NCBI GenBank assembly: GCA_944372565.1 | Contig: CALVZR010000059.1 | Coordinates: forward strand, 1 to 15,684 | Reading direction: 5' to 3' | DNA from: an uncultured Clostridia bacterium | GTDB lineage: Bacteria > Bacillota > Clostridia > Christensenellales > Borkfalkiaceae | DNA: 15,684 nt | Translations under genes and position numbers: made by a program | The notes under the pieces: model-generated | The model's database searches: none | Told to the model about the DNA's origin: nothing | Seen by the model: only the letters and a program-made list of their open reading frames with translations | In this document: positions 1-7,197 of the stretch, piece after piece | Numbering within the stretch: the first letter of the stretch is position 1 | Layout: each line of letters begins with the position of its first letter

Positions 1-27
1 GCGCGGCGAGAAATCGGACGAGAGTAT

Positions 28-56
28 TTGACAAGGCGGAAAAATCGGAATATAAT
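28..56 (+). promoter_or_regulatory. Sigma-A promoter of ilvC
   Basis: TTGACA at 28-33 and TATAAT at 51-56 are separated by exactly 17 bases, a perfect consensus housekeeping promoter. Transcription should start near 63, giving a leader of only about 30 bases with GGAGG at 84-88 six bases before the ilvC start. There is no room for a T-box or leader-peptide attenuator, so control by branched-chain amino acids, if any, must act at the promoter. Confidence 0.85.
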
Positions 57-94
57 AAAAAGTACGAAAACGAGAAAAATTTCGGAGGTACGTT

Positions 95-1123
95 ATGAAC
101 ACTGACAGCGCGAAAATATATCATGAAAGCGATTGCGATCTCAATCTCTTGAAGAAAAAGACGGTTGCCGTAATCGGTTACGGTTCGCAGGGGCACGCCC
201 ACGCCCTCAATCTGCGCGACAGCGGCGTGAAAGTCGTGATCGGCCTGAACAAGGGCGGCAGAACGTGGCCCATTGCGGAAAAGGCGGGGTTTGAAGTCCT
301 GCCCGTGGCGGACGCCGTGAAAAAGGCGGACGTGGTGATGATGCTCGTTCCCGACGAAAGGCAGGCGGACATCTATAAAGAATCGGTAGAGCCCTATCTC
401 GGCGAAGGCAAATACCTCGCGTTCGCGCACGGGTTCAACATCCACTTCAAACAGATCGTTCCCGCAAAAACGGTGAACGTGTTTATGATCGCGCCCAAAG
501 GCCCCGGCCACACGGTGCGCAGCGAATATCTGGAAGGCCACGGCGTTCCCGCGCTCGTCGCCATCCATCAGGATTATTCGGGCGATACGCTCGACGTGGC
601 TCTCGCCTATGCTCTCGGCATCGGCGGCGCGCGCGCCGGCGTGTTGGAAACGACCTTCAAATGCGAAACGGAAACCGACCTGTTCGGCGAACAGGCGGTG
701 CTCTGCGGCGGCGTAACGGCTTTGATGAAGGCGGGCTTTGAAACGCTCGTTGAGGCGGGTTACGATCCGAGAAACGCCTATTTCGAGTGCATCCACGAAA
801 TGAAACTCATCGTGGACCTCATTTACAGCGGCGGATTTTCCAAGATGCGCTACTCCATTTCGGACACGGCGGAATTCGGCGATTACGAAACGGGCAAACG
901 CCTCATCACCGACGAAACCAAGAAGGAAATGAAGAAGATCCTGCACGAAATTCAGGACGGCACTTTCGCCTCCAAGTGGATTTCGGAAAACAAGAGCGGC
1001 GGCAGGGCGCATTTCAACGCGTGCAGGGCGATGGAGGCCTCGCACCAGCTCGAAGAAGTGGGCGCGGAACTCAGAAAGCTCTATTCCTGGAACAACGAGG
1101 ATAAATACAGCGAAACGAAATAA
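95..1123 (+). CDS. ilvC: Ketol-acid reductoisomerase (class I, short form)
   Basis: Cytosolic enzyme of valine, leucine and isoleucine synthesis: it isomerises and reduces 2-acetolactate or 2-aceto-2-hydroxybutyrate with NADPH and Mg2+. The 342-residue length fits the short class I family. Visible motifs are the Rossmann loop GYGSQG (28-33), the cofactor-specificity stretch around GLNKGGRTW (50-58), the catalytic His in AHGFN (H112), APKGPGHTVRSEY (133-145), the metal ligands in DLFGEQ (D195, E199) and the C-terminal ECIHE and YSISDTAE segments. The ATG start is fixed by GGAGG at 84-88. It is transcribed alone, with its own promoter and terminator; no other ilv or leu gene is visible downstream. 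Identification is secure. Confidence 0.98.
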   Translation: MNTDSAKIYHESDCDLNLLKKKTVAVIGYGSQGHAHALNLRDSGVKVVIGLNKGGRTWPIAEKAGFEVLPVADAVKKADVVMMLVPDERQADIYKESVEPYLGEGKYLAFAHGFNIHFKQIVPAKTVNVFMIAPKGPGHTVRSEYLEGHGVPALVAIHQDYSGDTLDVALAYALGIGGARAGVLETTFKCETETDLFGEQAVLCGGVTALMKAGFETLVEAGYDPRNAYFECIHEMKLIVDLIYSGGFSKMRYSISDTAEFGDYETGKRLITDETKKEMKKILHEIQDGTFASKWISENKSGGRAHFNACRAMEASHQLEEVGAELRKLYSWNNEDKYSETK

Positions 1124-1146
1124 TGCGCGTTTTAAAAGCGCGCGCG

Positions 1147-1173
1147 GCGCGGCGGATTTTCCGCCGCGCTTTT
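1147..1173 (+). terminator. Intrinsic terminator of ilvC
   Basis: GCGCGGCGG (1147-1155) pairs perfectly with CCGCCGCGC (1161-1169); an extra A-T pair can close the loop. The stem is followed by TTTTGTTTCTT. It lies 24 bases after the ilvC stop and separates it from the ABC operon. Confidence 0.8.
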
Positions 1174-1267
1174 GTTTCTTGCAAAGAAGTTTACAAAACC
1201 GACGGGCGGCGGCGTTTTTGAGGGGACGTGCCGTTCGGGGCGGCGGAAAAATTCTGCCGCGACAAGG

Positions 1268-1296
1268 TTGACAAAACAAAAAAAGCGGTATACAAT
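1268..1296 (+). promoter_or_regulatory. Promoter of the ABC importer operon
   Basis: TTGACA (1268-1273) and TACAAT (1291-1296) are 17 bases apart, so transcription should begin near 1303. Just upstream, 1240-1248 and 1252-1260 can form a 9-bp hairpin (one G-T pair, loop AAA) without a T tract; it may be an operator or nothing. Apart from that hairpin, 1174-1267 shows no feature I can support. Confidence 0.8.
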
Positions 1297-1302
1297 GATA
1301 TG

Positions 1303-1434
1303 CGACCTGAATCGGAAGGTGCGCCTGACGGTGAAGGGCTGAAAAACAGCGTTTTGCGCGCCCGCGCCGTGCGGGCGGTTTCTGCCTTTCCCTTCGGTCC
1401 GTTTCCGAGGGGATTTTTTACGAGAGGTGATTTT
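1303..1434 (+). promoter_or_regulatory. Structured leader, candidate riboswitch or attenuator
   Basis: About 130 bases lie between the promoter and the start codon, and they are rich in perfect helices. GCTG-AAAAA-CAGC is at 1338-1350. CGCCCGC-GCCGT-GCGGGCG is at 1359-1377. An intrinsic terminator hairpin is at 1389-1413. Upstream segments can compete with the terminator: TCGGAA (1312-1317) is complementary to TTCCGA (1403-1408) in its 3' arm, and GAAGGG (1333-1338) to CCCTTC (1390-1395) in its 5' arm. This is the layout of ligand-controlled transcription termination. By eye I could not match the consensus of TPP, FMN, SAM, cobalamin, purine, THF or guanidine-I riboswitches, nor a T-box. The RNA class and ligand are unassigned. 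Confidence 0.6.
1389..1419 (+). terminator. Leader (conditional) terminator upstream of the ABC operon
   Basis: TCCCTTCGG (1389-1397) pairs with CCGAGGGGA (1405-1413) in nine consecutive pairs (one G-T), with a 7-base loop, and is followed at once by six T residues (1414-1419). The ribosome site GAGAGGTG (1422-1429) follows only a few bases later. A terminator between a strong promoter and its first gene makes sense only if readthrough is regulated. Confidence 0.7.
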
Positions 1435-2451
1435 ATGAAAAAATGGCTCGCATTGGTTCTGACCGTATTTTTTGCTTTTTCCTTCGCCGCGTGCAACGAC
1501 GAGCCCGCGACGCCCGGAGAAGAGGGCGGAAACACGCAGACTTATGAAATTTACATGCCGGACGGCGCGCCCGCCCTGGCGATGGCGAAACTCATCAAAG
1601 ACGACGAACAGTTCGGCGAAACGGTGCATTATACCGTCGTAGCGGCGGCGAATATCGGGGCTTCCGTTTTGCAGAAAAAGGCGGACGTGGCGATCATGCC
1701 CGTAACGGCGGCTTCCAAAACCATCGGCAGCGGGGAGGAGTACGTTCTGCTCGGCGTGGTGACGCACGGCAATATCTATGTGATGAGCAGCGGCAGCGTT
1801 TCTTCGCTCGCCGACCTCAAAGGGCAGGTGATCGGCGTGATCGGGCAGGGACAGGTGCCGGACGTGACTTTCCGCGCGCTGCTCGATAAAAACGCGATCG
1901 GATACGAAGTGGTGGACGCGAACCAAACGCCCGCTGCGGACAAGGTGGGCATCCGCTATTTTGCGGACGCTTCCGCCCTGCTTCCCCTGATGAAGACGGG
2001 GCAGCTCGCCAACGGCCTGCTCCCCGAACCCGCGGCGACGAAGATCACCACGATGAATCCCGATGTTTCCATGAAGATCGATATCCAGGAAGTTTACGGC
2101 GGCGATTATCCGCAGGCGGTGCTGGTGGCGAAAAAGAGCATTACGGAGAGCGACCCCGCATTTCTGAAAGCGCTGATGACGGCGATAGAAGAAAATGCGG
2201 AATGGATCTCCGCAAACGACGAGAACGCCGCTTCCGCGGTGGACGCCATCAATTCCGCGCTGGCGGAAGGCGTAACGCCGTCGCTTTCCAAAGACGCCAT
2301 CAACAAGGCGGTGGTGGAAAACTGCAACATCTATCTGCAGCTCGCTGCGGACGCGAAAACTTCGGTCAACGAATATCTCGCGGCGATGAAAGCGGTGGAC
2401 GGCGATTCGGCTTCCGCCGTTTCGGACGCGTTTTTCTGCACGCTTTCTTAA
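1435..2451 (+). CDS. ABC transporter substrate-binding lipoprotein, NMT1/SsuA-like
   Basis: Extracytoplasmic receptor of an importer, predicted to be lipid-anchored. The first 20 residues are a lipoprotein signal: MKKW, a hydrophobic core, then FAAC with the modified cysteine at 20, followed by an acidic, Gly/Pro-rich tether (about 21-34). The mature part begins YEIYMPDGAPALAMAKL and includes a VVAAANIGASVL segment, ADVAIMPV and a VTHGNIYVM strand, typical of COG0715 two-lobed receptors that bind small planar or sulfonate-like molecules. The frame is open further upstream, but that part overlaps the promoter and leader. ATG 1435 follows a good ribosome site and yields a clean signal peptide, giving 338 residues. 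It is the first gene of a three-gene operon. The substrate is not evident; nitrate/sulfonate/taurine or thiamine-precursor (HMP-like) import are the family options. Confidence 0.88.
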   Translation: MKKWLALVLTVFFAFSFAACNDEPATPGEEGGNTQTYEIYMPDGAPALAMAKLIKDDEQFGETVHYTVVAAANIGASVLQKKADVAIMPVTAASKTIGSGEEYVLLGVVTHGNIYVMSSGSVSSLADLKGQVIGVIGQGQVPDVTFRALLDKNAIGYEVVDANQTPAADKVGIRYFADASALLPLMKTGQLANGLLPEPAATKITTMNPDVSMKIDIQEVYGGDYPQAVLVAKKSITESDPAFLKALMTAIEENAEWISANDENAASAVDAINSALAEGVTPSLSKDAINKAVVENCNIYLQLAADAKTSVNEYLAAMKAVDGDSASAVSDAFFCTLS

Positions 2452-2463
2452 AGGCAGAGTTTC

Positions 2464-3222
2464 ATGAAAAAGGGCAATAAAATTCTCAATATCGCGGTGC
2501 CCGCGCTCACGATCGCGTGTATTTTCGCGATCTGGGCGTTCGCCGCCGCCGTTACGGACGAGGAGATCATTCTTCCCCGCCCGCTTTCGGTTTTAAAAGA
2601 ATTTTTCGCCCTGTTCGCGGACGGGGAGTTTTATCTTTCCTATTTCGTCACGCTCGGGCGGAGCGCGATCGCCTTTGCGATTTCCTTCGCGCTGGCGTTC
2701 GCCGCCGCGGCGCTTTCCCGAAGATACGCGCTTTTCGGCAGGGCGTTCAACACCGTTCTGCCCCTCGTGCGCGCCCTGCCCACGGTGGCGGTGGTGCTTC
2801 TTCTCGTGCTGTGGACGACGAGCAGGGTCGCGGCGGTGATCGTTACCATGCTCGTGGTGCTCCCCACCCTTTACACCAACGCCGAAAACGCGCTTTCCGC
2901 CGTTTCGCGCGAAACGGCGGAGATGTGCCGCGTTTATCGCGTGCCGAAAAAGACCCGCTTTTTCAAAATTTATCTGCCCGCCGTTCTCCCGAACGCCGTT
3001 TCGGCGGCGGGGGCGGGGCTTTCGCTCAATTTGAAACTTATGGTCGCGGCGGAGGTCATCGCCGCCACCGCGCGGGGGCTGGGCACCGAACTCAATCTCG
3101 ACAAGATCAATTTTGAAACGGCGCATATGCTGGCGCTCGTTTTTGCGATCGTGCTCACGGGCATCGCCGTGGAACTTGCGGGCAGGGGGATCGCCCGCGC
3201 GATGGTGAAGAGATATGCTTGA
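2464..3222 (+). CDS. ABC transporter permease, SsuC/ThiX-like
   Basis: Membrane channel subunit working with the lipoprotein upstream and the ATPase downstream. At 252 residues it has the family's usual length. A first membrane segment lies at about 9-30, followed by ILPRPLSVLKEF, typical of this family, and several further hydrophobic segments. An EAA-type cytoplasmic coupling loop (AEVIAATARGLGTELN, roughly 197-212) would contact the ATPase. It starts 12 bases after the lipoprotein gene and overlaps the ATPase gene by eight bases, so the subunits are made together. Conserved sequence does not reveal the substrate. Confidence 0.9.
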   Translation: MKKGNKILNIAVPALTIACIFAIWAFAAAVTDEEIILPRPLSVLKEFFALFADGEFYLSYFVTLGRSAIAFAISFALAFAAAALSRRYALFGRAFNTVLPLVRALPTVAVVLLLVLWTTSRVAAVIVTMLVVLPTLYTNAENALSAVSRETAEMCRVYRVPKKTRFFKIYLPAVLPNAVSAAGAGLSLNLKLMVAAEVIAATARGLGTELNLDKINFETAHMLALVFAIVLTGIAVELAGRGIARAMVKRYA

Positions 3223-3868
3223 GATCAGACATCTGAAAAAATATTACGGCAGCCTTCCCGTTTACGAGGATTTTTCGCTGACCGTGGGGGAGGGCGAAAC
3301 GCTGGCGGTTTTAGGCAACAGCGGCGCGGGCAAGACCACGCTTTTGAACATCGTGGCGGGCTTGCTGCCCTTCGACGGCGGAGAGATTGCCGGGCTTCCC
3401 GAACGCATCGGGTATATCTTTCAGAGCGACAGGCTCGTTCCGCACTTCACAGTGGAGCAGAACCTCTGCCTGGTGGCGGAAAAAGAGCGCGTTTTTAAGG
3501 CGCTCGGAAAGGCGGGGCTCGAAGAATTTGCGGGGTATTATCCCGCGCGGCTTTCCGCGGGCATGAGCCGCAGGGTGGCGATCCTGCGCGCTTTTTTATA
3601 CGACGCACCCCTCATTCTGATGGACGAGCCCTTCCGCAATCTCGATCTCGCTCTCAAAGTGCGGCTGATGGACTTTTACGCCTCCCTCGCGCGGGAGCGG
3701 AAAAATTCCGCGCTCTTCGTCACGCACGACGTGGCGGAGGCCGCCTGTCTTGCGGACAGGGCGGTTATTATCGGCGGAGGAAAGGTTCTGCTGGATATGC
3801 CCGTTACCGACAGAAAGGAGGCGGAAGAAAAACTGGAAGCCTATTTTTTGAGCGAACGGCAAGAATAA
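3215..3868 (+). CDS. ABC transporter ATP-binding subunit, short SsuB/ThiZ-like
   Basis: Cytoplasmic ATPase energising the importer. Visible in order: Walker A GNSGAGKT (34-41), Q-loop glutamine at 70, signature LSAGM (113-117), Walker B LILMDEP with catalytic Glu138, D-loop region NLDL, and switch His171 in VTHDVAEA. All ATPase residues are intact. The signature is LSAGM, not LSGGQ; similar variants occur in this family. At 217 residues it is shorter than the usual 240-260, mainly between the Q-loop and the signature and at the C-terminus. Translation is coupled to the permease by an 8-base overlap. The operon ends at the terminator just downstream. Confidence 0.92.
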   Translation: MLEIRHLKKYYGSLPVYEDFSLTVGEGETLAVLGNSGAGKTTLLNIVAGLLPFDGGEIAGLPERIGYIFQSDRLVPHFTVEQNLCLVAEKERVFKALGKAGLEEFAGYYPARLSAGMSRRVAILRAFLYDAPLILMDEPFRNLDLALKVRLMDFYASLARERKNSALFVTHDVAEAACLADRAVIIGGGKVLLDMPVTDRKEAEEKLEAYFLSERQE

Positions 3869-3873
3869 TCCGC

Positions 3874-3913
3874 GCGCCCTCCGCCCCGATTTCGGGGCGG
3901 AGGGCGCTTTTTT
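3874..3913 (+). terminator. Intrinsic terminator of the ABC operon
   Basis: A perfect 15-bp GC-rich stem (3874-3888 with 3893-3907, loop ATTT) is followed by six T residues. It begins six bases after the ATPase stop codon. This is one of the strongest terminators in the window. Confidence 0.95.
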
Positions 3914-4024
3914 CCGCCTTTTTGAAAGCGGCGCAAAAACGGCGCGCGCTTCCGCTTCCTTTCCGCGGGGGAGAGGGGCGGAAAATGTCGATAAAAAAAA
4001 TTTGGGGAAGTTTTTATAAAAGCA

Positions 4025-4053
4025 TTGTAAAATAACGCGATGTTTGGTATAAT
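4025..4053 (+). promoter_or_regulatory. Promoter of the ftsK-recA operon
   Basis: TTGTAA (4025-4030) and TATAAT (4048-4053) are 17 bases apart inside an AT-rich patch (about 3990-4070) within otherwise GC-rich sequence. No other convincing promoter is seen before recA, so this may drive six genes. The bases between the upstream terminator and this promoter (3914-4024) hold nothing else I can support. Confidence 0.75.
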
Positions 4054-4059
4054 TTAATA

Positions 4060-4176
4060 GAATACCGTATCCGAAGAACGGCGGGGGAACGCCGTCTGCG
4101 GGTAAAAGATTGAATCCGGAAAGAGGGCGGAACGCCCTTTGCGGAAAAAAGAAAACCGCCGCGCCGCGGCGGAAAG
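4060..4176 (+). promoter_or_regulatory. Hairpin-rich leader of ftsK
   Basis: Three short perfect stems follow one another: ACGGCG/CGCCGT (4078-4083 with 4090-4095), AGGGCG/CGCCCT (4124-4129 with 4133-4138, loop GAA) and CCGCCGCG/CGCGGCGG (4156-4163 with 4165-4172; as a hairpin the innermost bases form the loop). The last ends just before the start region and could hide the ribosome site. The first two lie within an imperfect direct repeat built on GGAACGCC...TGCGG about 43 bases apart. None has a long T tract, so control, if any, would be translational. Function is inferred only from structure. Confidence 0.4.
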
Positions 4177-7100
4177 GTGAGGAATAAAATCATTTCGGAA
4201 AACGGCAGGGACATGGATAAACGGGAAGAAAAAGAGACAAAGCAAAACTCCATATTCACAAAGGAATTCGCGGGGATGGTGCTCATCCTCTTTGCCGCGC
4301 TTCTGCTCGTGTGTATGATCACGGACGGGCTGGTGTTCTCCACGCCCGGTCATTACGTATGCGCCTTTATGTTCGGCGTGTTCGGCTACGTTTCCTTTCT
4401 CGTCGTTATAGGGATGTTTCTCGGCGGCGTGCGGCTGGTCACGGGCAGAAAACTTTTTAAAACGGGGCGGCGTTTCGCGCTGTGCGCGCTGTTCGCCGTT
4501 CTCGCGGTGCTGCTCATCAACGTGATCGGGCTGCGCGGCTTTGCAGGCGAAAACTACGGCGGGTATATCTCCGCCGCCTACCAAAGAGGGGAAAACGGCG
4601 TTTCTTCCGCCACGGCGGGGGGCGCGCTGTTCGCCGTCGTCGGCTATCCGCTCGTGGGGCTGCTCGGCAACGCGGGCGCGTATGCGGTGATCGGCATCTT
4701 CATCGCGCTCGCCCTGTATTTTGCCGTGCGCTCCTTCCTTTCGCCCGCGCCGAAGGCGGCGGTGCGCAGGGAAAAACGGCGGGCGGAGCCGCAGGGGCTG
4801 GAATTTAAGGATTACCCCGTGAGCGGCGCCGTGCCCGAACCCGAGCCTAAAGCGCCCGCCCTCTATGTGGGCGTGGACGATTTTGAACTCAGAACCAAAA
4901 GGGAACAGGCCGCCGCGGAAAAGAAGTCGGACGTGTTCAAGATCCTCTATCCCGACAAGGCGAAGGAAAATTCGCAGGGCGCGGCGCTGGGCTATTCGGT
5001 GAACACCGCGAACGCCGCCCCCGAAGACGATCTCAAAAAGAAGATCGAATATATCAAAACGCCCACGACCATCGACCTCAAAACGTATAATTTCGACCCG
5101 CTCGGCAAGGGCGCGGGTGCGGCGAAGGATACGGCGGGGGGATACACCCGCGTTTCCGAGCCCGTGAAGCCCGCGGAGGGCACGGCGGAGCGCCCGCCCA
5201 TGTTCGAGCACGACGACACCGATTATACGGAAGACGAATCGGGCAAACGCGGAGAGGCGTACGGCCGCTATACGGAGATCGAGGAAGAGGACGCGGAAGA
5301 AACGCCCGCGCCGCCTCCCATTTTGTCTTTCGGCAGAAAGGCGAAGGAGCCCGAACCGCCCCGCGAAGAGCCGCGCCGCGCGGAACGCATTCTGCCCGTC
5401 GAGCCCGTCGCGGAGCCGAAAAGAGAAGAGCGGCGCATCGATCCCGTGGAATCTTTCCCGCGCGAACGGCAGAGCGTTGCGGAGGAAACGCCGCTGATCG
5501 GCAGGGAGCGTTCCCGCAGCCTGTTTGACGAGGAGAGCGAAAAACCCGCGGAAACCAACGTGCCCGCGTTCAACGAGGAAGACTTTACCCGTTCGCGCCG
5601 CGGCGCGGATTTCATAAAGGAAGAGGAAGTTCCCGCGGAGGAACCGCCCCTCCCGCCGCGCGGACGCATCGCGCCGCCGGCGGAAGAGCCGAAGGCGGAT
5701 ACCGGCTTTCATCCGCCCATCAACGTCAAATACAACCGCCCGCCCATGGATCTTTTCAAGGTCTATCGGCAGGATCCCAACGCGCCCCAGGAAGATTACG
5801 TGGAGCGCAGCCACGTTATCGAGCGCACGCTTTCGGAATTCGGCATAGACGCGCAGGTGGTCAACTACGTGCACGGGCCTACGGTCACGCGGTACGAGCT
5901 CAACCTGCCCGCGGGCGTGCCCGTCAAAAAGATCCCCAACCACGCGGACGACATCGCGATGCGGCTGGAATCGGAAAACGGCGTGCGTATCGAGGCGCCC
6001 ATTCCGGGCAAAAACCTCGTGGGCATAGAGGTGCCAAACCGCGTAAAGACCACGGTGGGCCTGCGCGACATCCTGGAATCGGACAACTTCCAGAAGAGCA
6101 AGGCGGGCGCGCTCACCTTCGCGCTCGGCAAGAACCTTGTCGGCGAAGCCGTTACGGACAACCTCGCCAAAGGCCCGCACTATCTCGTCGCGGGCGCGAC
6201 GGGTATGGGCAAGAGCGTGTGCCTCAATTCCATGATCGTCAGCATGATCTCCAAATATTCGCCCGAAGAGCTGCGGCTCATCCTCGTCGATCCCAAACAG
6301 GTGGAATTCACGGTGTATAACCACCTGCCCCACCTGATGATAGACGAGATCATCACCAACGCGCAGAAGGCCATCGCTACCCTGCAATGGGCGGTGGAGG
6401 AGATGGAGTCGCGCTATACGCTCTTCCGCGAAAACGAGGTGCGCGACATCGACGAATACAACGAAACCATCGCGAGCGATACGGTGGCAAAAATCCCCAA
6501 ACTCGTCATCATCGTGGACGAGGTGGCGGACCTGATGCAATATAACAAGCGCGATCTCGAAGCGAAGATCATGTCGCTTTCCGCAAAGGCGCGCGCGGCG
6601 GGCATCCATCTGGTGCTGGCGACCCAGCGGCCTTCGGTGGACGTCATCACGGGCGTGATTAAGGCAAATCTGCCTTCGCGTATCGCCTTCCGCGTTTCCA
6701 ACGCGACGGACTCGCTCACCATTCTGAACGAGGGCGGCGCGGAAAAACTGCTCGGCAACGGCGATATGCTGTATCGCAACGCGCAGATGCAGAAGTGCGA
6801 CCGTATCCAGGGCTCGTTCATCTCGATGCCCGAGGTCAAGGCGGTCGTAAACTATATCAAGGAAAATAACGAGGCGTATTTCAACGACGCGGCGGCGAAG
6901 GCCATCGAGGACTCCATCAAGCCGCAGGAGGATAGTTCGTCCGACGAGGACAGCGGCGTTTCGGAGCGGAGCGTAAGCGACGAGAAACTCTTCGTGGAGG
7001 CCCTCCGTTTCGTCATCACATCCAAGAGCGCCTCGATCTCCATGTTGCAGCGGCGGTTTTCCGTGGGGTATTCCAAGGCGGGCTCGCTCATCGACCAGAT

Positions 7101-7197
7101 GGACAGACTGGGCTACATTTCGCCTTTCGACGGCAGCCGCGCGCGGCAGGTGCTCATTTCCAAAGAGGAATTTGAAGAAAAATACGGCGCGCTATAA
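4177..7197 (+). CDS. ftsK: DNA translocase FtsK/SpoIIIE
   Basis: Septum-anchored, ATP-driven DNA pump that clears chromosome from the division septum (in spore formers, moves DNA into the forespore). The N-terminal ~190 residues carry about four membrane segments. A ~330-residue acidic, Pro/Glu/Arg-rich linker follows (about 190-520). The motor has Walker A GATGMGKS (near 672-680), Walker B LVIIVDEVADL (near 775-785) and TQRPSVDVITG. The last ~70 residues form the winged-helix gamma domain that reads DNA polarity (QRRFSVGYSKAGSLIDQM). Start is uncertain: GTG 4177 gives 1006 residues and ATG 4213 gives 994. AGGTGAGGA at 4176-4183 looks like a ribosome site but overlaps the GTG. The stop overlaps the rimO start (TAATG). 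Confidence 0.95.
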   Translation: MRNKIISENGRDMDKREEKETKQNSIFTKEFAGMVLILFAALLLVCMITDGLVFSTPGHYVCAFMFGVFGYVSFLVVIGMFLGGVRLVTGRKLFKTGRRFALCALFAVLAVLLINVIGLRGFAGENYGGYISAAYQRGENGVSSATAGGALFAVVGYPLVGLLGNAGAYAVIGIFIALALYFAVRSFLSPAPKAAVRREKRRAEPQGLEFKDYPVSGAVPEPEPKAPALYVGVDDFELRTKREQAAAEKKSDVFKILYPDKAKENSQGAALGYSVNTANAAPEDDLKKKIEYIKTPTTIDLKTYNFDPLGKGAGAAKDTAGGYTRVSEPVKPAEGTAERPPMFEHDDTDYTEDESGKRGEAYGRYTEIEEEDAEETPAPPPILSFGRKAKEPEPPREEPRRAERILPVEPVAEPKREERRIDPVESFPRERQSVAEETPLIGRERSRSLFDEESEKPAETNVPAFNEEDFTRSRRGADFIKEEEVPAEEPPLPPRGRIAPPAEEPKADTGFHPPINVKYNRPPMDLFKVYRQDPNAPQEDYVERSHVIERTLSEFGIDAQVVNYVHGPTVTRYELNLPAGVPVKKIPNHADDIAMRLESENGVRIEAPIPGKNLVGIEVPNRVKTTVGLRDILESDNFQKSKAGALTFALGKNLVGEAVTDNLAKGPHYLVAGATGMGKSVCLNSMIVSMISKYSPEELRLILVDPKQVEFTVYNHLPHLMIDEIITNAQKAIATLQWAVEEMESRYTLFRENEVRDIDEYNETIASDTVAKIPKLVIIVDEVADLMQYNKRDLEAKIMSLSAKARAAGIHLVLATQRPSVDVITGVIKANLPSRIAFRVSNATDSLTILNEGGAEKLLGNGDMLYRNAQMQKCDRIQGSFISMPEVKAVVNYIKENNEAYFNDAAAKAIEDSIKPQEDSSSDEDSGVSERSVSDEKLFVEALRFVITSKSASISMLQRRFSVGYSKAGSLIDQMDRLGYISPFDGSRARQVLISKEEFEEKYGAL

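Noticed and set aside
1303..1388. TPP riboswitch
   Set aside because: The fragments ACCTGA and GGGCTGA occur but in the wrong order and without the rest of the conserved THI core (CTGAGA...ACCTGATCTGG).
1228..1434. N-terminal extension of the substrate-binding protein from ATG 1228
   Set aside because: It would translate through the promoter, hairpins and terminator, and would bury the lipoprotein signal that begins cleanly at 1435.
4054..6609. 851-codon open frame antisense to ftsK
   Set aside because: It is antisense to a fully conserved FtsK, its translation is Arg/His/Phe-rich low-complexity sequence with no domain, and GC-rich codon bias commonly leaves such frames open.
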